From Ruminococcaceae bacterium UBA3329 (GTDB lineage Bacteria > Bacillota > Clostridia > Oscillospirales > Acutalibacteraceae), in assembly GCA_002361875.1 (NCBI GenBank), contig DERX01000062.1, positions 1-31,450 of the forward strand: a DNA stretch of 31,450 nt, given 5' to 3'. How positions within the stretch are numbered: position 1 is the first letter of the stretch; the number at the start of each line of letters is the position of its first letter. Of this stretch, positions 30,456 through 31,450 are shown in pieces. Made by a program: the position numbers and the translations under genes. The notes beneath the pieces are model-generated. The model worked only from the letters and a program-made list of their open reading frames with translations, was not told the DNA's origin and made no database searches.

Positions 30456-31376
30456 TTGAATATTTTACATATTAAATATGCGGTTGAGGTTGCAAAGGTA
30501 GGCTCGCTTAACAAGGCGGCGGAAAAGCTTTTAACTGCCGCACCGAATGTAAGCAGAGCCATAAAAGACCTTGAAGCAGACATCGGCATTACGATTTTTG
30601 AACGCACAGCAAAAGGAATGGAGCTAACACCCGACGGCGAGGAATTTATAAGCTATGCCAAAGGAATTTTAAATCAGATTGAAGAGGTCGAGGCTTTTTA
30701 CAAAAGCGGCTCGGCAAAAAAGCAGAAATTTTCAATTTCAGTCCCCCGTGCTTGCTATATTTCAGAGGCCTTTGCACAGTTTTCAAAATCGCTTACTAAA
30801 GATTCAGCCGAAATTTTTTATAAAGAAACCAACTCTCAGCGTACAATCCGCAATATACTCGAAAACGGCTACAAGCTCGGAATTATAAGATATGCGGAAA
30901 ATTATGACAAATATTTTAAAGCCATGCTTGAGGAAAAAGGTCTTTGCTATGAGCTTGTTACGGAATTTACATATTCGCTGATTATGGGCGAGCAAAATCC
31001 ACTTGCCAAAAAGGACACAATCACATTTAACGATTTAACCGATTTCATTGAAATTGCCCATGCTGACCCGTACGTTCCCTCAATGCCCCTTTCAAAGGTG
31101 GTCAAGGAAGAACTGCCCGACAACATTAACCGCCGCATATTCATTTTTGAGCGTGCAAGCCAATTTGATTTGCTCTCAAACAACCCCGAAACCTTTATGT
31201 GGGTGTCCCCCGCTCCCGAAAAGATTTTAAATCGGTTCTCTCTTGTGCAGAAAAAGTGCGTTGACAACAAAAAAATCTATAAAGATGTGCTGATTTACAA
31301 GAACGGGTACAAATTATCCTCTCTTGACAGACAGTTTATTACGGAGCTTTGCAATTCAAAAAGAAAATATCTGTAA
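30456..31376 (+). CDS. LysR-family transcriptional regulator
   Basis: A 306-residue regulator. The N-terminal winged helix-turn-helix is clear: YAVEVAKVGSLNKAAEKL, then NVSRAIKDLEADIGITIFER, a linker helix to about residue 90 and an effector-binding domain of about 215 residues. LysR proteins usually bind T-N11-A sites as tetramers and often control a divergent or adjacent gene. The start was placed at TTG 30456, giving MNILHIKYAVE as in clostridial relatives, with GGTGA 5 nt upstream; a GTG at 30447 overlaps that site. Its targets are not known; the S-component just upstream, with its inverted-repeat promoter, is the nearest candidate. Confidence 0.88.
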   Translation: MNILHIKYAVEVAKVGSLNKAAEKLLTAAPNVSRAIKDLEADIGITIFERTAKGMELTPDGEEFISYAKGILNQIEEVEAFYKSGSAKKQKFSISVPRACYISEAFAQFSKSLTKDSAEIFYKETNSQRTIRNILENGYKLGIIRYAENYDKYFKAMLEEKGLCYELVTEFTYSLIMGEQNPLAKKDTITFNDLTDFIEIAHADPYVPSMPLSKVVKEELPDNINRRIFIFERASQFDLLSNNPETFMWVSPAPEKILNRFSLVQKKCVDNKKIYKDVLIYKNGYKLSSLDRQFITELCNSKRKYL

Positions 31377-31413
31377 ATAATACTTATCAAAGTATTATAT
31401 ATAATGATAATAC
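31377..31413. repeat. Three evenly spaced ATAATAC half-sites
   Basis: ATAATAC at 31377-31383, its inverse GTATTAT at 31392-31398, and ATAATAC at 31407-31413, centres exactly 15 bp apart. The first pair makes a 9-bp hairpin (loop ATCA). It follows the LysR stop and may belong to the control region of a gene beyond the edge. The region is very AT-rich, so chance is possible. Confidence 0.3.
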
Positions 31414-31450
31414 CTCTTATATATTTTAAGAATTCCTGTGATACGAAAAC

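Noticed and set aside
1..31450. CRISPR arrays, tRNA or rRNA genes, integrases
   Set aside because: No regularly spaced direct repeats, no cloverleaf-like segments and no recombinase motifs were seen on either strand.

Overview
The window reads as a chromosomal segment of a low-to-mid GC Gram-positive bacterium of the class Clostridia, most likely Oscillospirales/Ruminococcaceae-like. The evidence is gene order (mazG-hup-rqcP, recJ-rel-dtd-MBL-hemZ, glmU-pth-mfd), strong Shine-Dalgarno sites of the GGAGG type, sigma-A-like promoters with 17-bp spacers, and short hairpin repeats of a kind I remember from that group. The genus is inference. I see no rRNA, tRNA, CRISPR array, prophage or transposase gene. 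Almost all genes are core housekeeping genes, so the unusual material lies in control regions and in individual protein variants.

Layout. Positions 1-11223 are a long leftward transcription unit starting at a good promoter near 11200: recJ, rel (ppGpp synthetase/hydrolase), dtd, an MBL-fold hydrolase, hemZ, a uridine-kinase-like nucleoside kinase, a SpoVB/YabM-type flippase, mazG, hup, a strong terminator, then rqcP and edge hairpins. The 306-nt gap 11142-11447 holds the recJ promoter, a composite hairpin repeat of about 155 nt and a hairpin behind the next gene. A leftward GT2 glycosyltransferase (11448-12374) is divergent from the rightward glmU-pth-mfd group (12514-18033). A second rightward unit follows: an LtaS-type phosphoglycerol transferase, a CDF metal exporter and a membrane-anchored metallophosphoesterase (18095-22108), closed by a terminator.

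From 22263 to 27775 the genes run leftward again: potABCD (polyamine/spermidine-type ABC importer), a terminator, ylmH and thiN. The potA leader can be folded in two mutually exclusive ways, one of which hides its ribosome-binding site. Further right are a leftward lipid-kinase/GDPD pair, a rightward ECF-type S-component, and a LysR regulator. The lipid kinase and the S-component diverge from two mirror-image promoters whose -35 boxes sit in the two arms of a perfect 12-bp inverted repeat.

Functional themes. (1) Translation quality control and ribosome rescue: RqcP, YlmH, Pth and Dtd. (2) Stress and genome care: Rel, RecJ, Mfd, MazG, HU. (3) Envelope: flippase, GT2, GlmU, LtaS-like enzyme, lipid kinase, GDPD. 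(4) Transport: polyamines, divalent metal, and an unknown ECF substrate. Items most worth a second look are the potA leader, the mirror promoters at 29723-29805, a GlmU whose nucleotidyltransferase signature has lost its usual Arg and Lys, the LtaS/CDF/phosphoesterase metal module, and a PotD with an extra C-terminal membrane anchor.
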